NCBI GenBank assembly: GCA_963205175.1
Contig: CAUJIW010000014.1
Location: forward strand, 1 to 43,678
DNA from: Pseudomonadota bacterium
GTDB taxonomy: Bacteria > Pseudomonadota > Alphaproteobacteria > Sphingomonadales > Sphingomonadaceae
DNA length: 43,678 bases
Reading direction: 5' to 3'
The notes below the pieces were generated by a model. It was given only the letters and a program-made list of their open reading frames with translations. It ran no database searches and was not told where the DNA came from. Below, in pieces: positions 42,115-43,678 of this stretch (the stretch's first letter is position 1; the number at the start of each line of letters is the position of its first letter). The position numbers and the translations under genes are program-made.

Positions 42115-43068
42115 TCAGGCCACGGCATCGGTCCGCTGATAGCGATCAAGGTCGATCTTGCGATCGACATAGGCGGTCAGCCACTGACGATGCGCCACGG
42201 CGGAGGCACCACCGGCCGCCTCGATCCGGGCCGATGCCGCCGACTGGCCGATCTGCGAGTTCAACAAGGTGCGCGCCCGCTCCGGACTGATGCGGCCATC
42301 CAGAAACCGCGAGGCATCGCCCGCCCCGAGGTGGTGCGCAAGATAAGCGACCTTCGCCAGCGTCTCGGGGGAAGCATTGGCGCCGACATGGCCCTGACGG
42401 CGCAGCTGGTCGAGATTGGCGTCGGCATAGTCAGCCGCCGCCTCGATGGAGGCGCGCGGATCGAACCGCAGCGACAGCAGCGCGCCCTCCGCCTGCGCGC
42501 GGACGCGGCCATCGGCATCCAGCCAGCCACTGCGACTGGCGACGCCGTTGAGATAGGTGCCAGATCGCTGGGCCTCGGTGATCCAGGTGCTGGAGAGGAA
42601 CTGGGTCAGGCCGGCGGCGCTGGAGCGCGGATTGCGCGAGGCGGGATCCCAGACGCCATCACGGCTGGCGGCCTCGGCGCCGATGATTGCCGCCAGCATC
42701 GCCGGCGACAGGCCGGTACGCCGGGCGGCGGCGTTGATGTCGTCGGCATAGATGGCGTTGGGTCCAAGTGACAGGCCGCCATCGTCGCCGTTGCCAACGG
42801 CTGCGCCGGCCGGCGGGGGCGGCGTCTCCCTGGCCTCACCCTGCATCGCCAGCAACGCTTCGAGATTGAACCCGGCCAGGGACTGGTCGAACCCGGGAGC
42901 CGACAGCGAGACACCGCCGTCCATTCCCTCGCCTTCGGCACTGCCCAATGCGGTCTGCCAGAGCTGGCGCAGCAACGTCTGGCGCATCTCGGCCACGGCC
43001 AGGCTGGCGCGGCCGGCCGCCGACAGCGAGGGCTGGGTCTGGGTCTCAAGACGTGGATCGACGCTCAT
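42115..43068 (-). CDS. lytic transglycosylase-like (SLT fold) protein without signal peptide
   Basis: A 317-residue protein. A lysozyme-like SLT domain spans about 105-220: ADDINAAARRTGLSPAMLAA, then IIGAEAASR with candidate catalytic Glu132, then SSAAGLTQFLSSTW, matching the GLxQ-F-x(3)-TW core. A further helical region follows, with AKVAYLAHHLGAGDASRFLD. The first 100 residues are polar and of low complexity, without a signal peptide, unlike periplasmic transglycosylases. The start at 43068 was chosen because the upstream codons have no match. It could be a flagellar- or export-associated muramidase, or a phage-derived one. No flagellar or phage genes are near. The substrate is not shown. 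Confidence 0.78.
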   Translation of the reverse strand: MSVDPRLETQTQPSLSAAGRASLAVAEMRQTLLRQLWQTALGSAEGEGMDGGVSLSAPGFDQSLAGFNLEALLAMQGEARETPPPPAGAAVGNGDDGGLSLGPNAIYADDINAAARRTGLSPAMLAAIIGAEAASRDGVWDPASRNPRSSAAGLTQFLSSTWITEAQRSGTYLNGVASRSGWLDADGRVRAQAEGALLSLRFDPRASIEAAADYADANLDQLRRQGHVGANASPETLAKVAYLAHHLGAGDASRFLDGRISPERARTLLNSQIGQSAASARIEAAGGASAVAHRQWLTAYVDRKIDLDRYQRTDAVA

Positions 43069-43200
43069 GCCGGCCTGCGGATTGCTGAAGCTGTGGTTAC
43101 CATGCCGCAAGTTCGGTGAACAAATGGTTGATAGCCCCTGTACGCCGCCAGCGCGACCGATACACTGTCGTCAAGAATCACAATGGAGGGAGACTATCGC

Positions 43201-43678
43201 ATGACGGCACCCGATGAGGGCGAGATCACCACGGAAGCGCGCGGCGCGGTCTGGCTGATGGGCATCAACCGCCCGCACAAGCTCAATGGCTTCACACCGG
43301 CCATGTTCGACCAGCTGGCCGCCGCCTATGAGCGGCTGGAGAGCGACCCCGACCTGCGGGTCGGCGTTCTGTTCGCCCACGGCCCCCACTTCACCGCCGG
43401 TCTCGACCTGCCGATGTTTGCCGGCCGCTTCGCCGACGACAGCGACTTCGCCGGCGTGACCGGCGACCGGGTCGACACCTTTGGCCGCCGCGCCCCCTGG
43501 CGGCGCAAGCCGCTGATCACGGCCGTCAAGGGCATCACCTTCACGGCGGGACTGGAGCTGGCGCTGGCATCCGACATCATCATCGCCGCCAACGACGTAC
43601 GGCTGGCGATGATGGAGCCCAAGCGCGGCCTGATGGCCTGCGGCGGCGCCACCTATCGCTTCGTCGAGCGCGGCGGCT
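43201..43678 (+). CDS. enoyl-CoA hydratase/isomerase family protein, partial
   Basis: The frame opens at an ATG behind GGAGGGAGA and runs to the window edge, giving 159 codons without a stop. It has the crotonase opening VWLMGINRPHKLNGFTPAMF, the first oxyanion-hole region FAHGPHFTAGLDL, and the second in VKGITFTAGLELALASDIII. In crotonases the latter holds the GG or AG oxyanion residue. It continues with LAMMEPKRGLMACGGATYRF. Family members hydrate or isomerise acyl-CoA esters; the exact reaction cannot be told from the N-terminal half. It diverges from the transglycosylase-like gene. Confidence 0.9.
   Translation, partial: MTAPDEGEITTEARGAVWLMGINRPHKLNGFTPAMFDQLAAAYERLESDPDLRVGVLFAHGPHFTAGLDLPMFAGRFADDSDFAGVTGDRVDTFGRRAPWRRKPLITAVKGITFTAGLELALASDIIIAANDVRLAMMEPKRGLMACGGATYRFVERGG

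Noticed and set aside
1..43678. tRNA, rRNA, CRISPR array, insertion sequence or prophage
   Set aside because: No cloverleaf with a T-loop consensus, no regular repeat-spacer array, no transposase or integrase and no terminal repeats were seen. A dedicated tRNA scan was not possible here.

Overview
The window looks like chromosome from a GC-rich alphaproteobacterium. Supporting signs are a DUF1476 F1-ATPase inhibitor (zeta) gene beside a bolA-grxD pair, a stand-alone purS, two large TonB-dependent receptors, and strong GC bias at third codon positions. Heavy use of TonB receptors suggests a sphingomonad-like or Zavarzinia/Niveispirillum-like lifestyle, but the genus cannot be read from the sequence. 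I see no tRNA, rRNA, CRISPR array, insertion sequence or phage gene, and no gap between genes exceeds 300 bases.

Layout. (1) 1-1784: a LysR regulator translationally coupled to a TDT-family exporter cut by the window edge. (2) 1889-11423: a nutrient-acquisition block. A TonB receptor and a secreted beta-propeller-like protein diverge from a LysR regulator. A second operon (LctP-type permease, glycerate 2-kinase, Tat-exported PhoD-like phosphatase) converges on that regulator. A near-identical 18-bp palindrome precedes both operons. (3) 11579-17212: a TetR-controlled catabolic operon (TonB receptor, Rieske oxygenase alpha subunit, NTF2-like protein, VOC protein) closed by a terminator. (4) 17237-23120: a beta-oxidation operon (MerR regulator, acyl-CoA dehydrogenase, thiolase, FadJ-like multifunctional enzyme). 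It is driven from a promoter whose -35/-10 spacer is filled by a 24-bp perfect palindrome. (5) 23151-34447: mixed transport, envelope and housekeeping genes (EamA transporter, 2OG-Fe(II) oxygenase, NUDIX hydrolase, TetA-like MFS, beta-CASP nuclease, LOG protein, CapA-like protein, polysaccharide flippase, Crp/Fnr regulator, MFS exporter). (6) 34541-37994: cysK, a CsgG/HfaB-like secreted protein with a strong terminator, and a GNAT-HAD pair. (7) 38104-41027: DUF1476-bolA-grxD diverging from purC-purS-purQ; purL is absent. (8) 41222-43678: an unrecognised membrane protein, a transglycosylase-like protein, and the start of an enoyl-CoA hydratase family gene.

The most interesting reading is region 2. 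Enzyme content and shared operators suggest one LysR regulon that takes up and uses a glycerate-containing, possibly phosphorylated, compound. Region 3 is a second substrate-unknown catabolic module. Several compact regulatory arrangements (MerR promoter, purC leader, purS-purQ gap) are also described.
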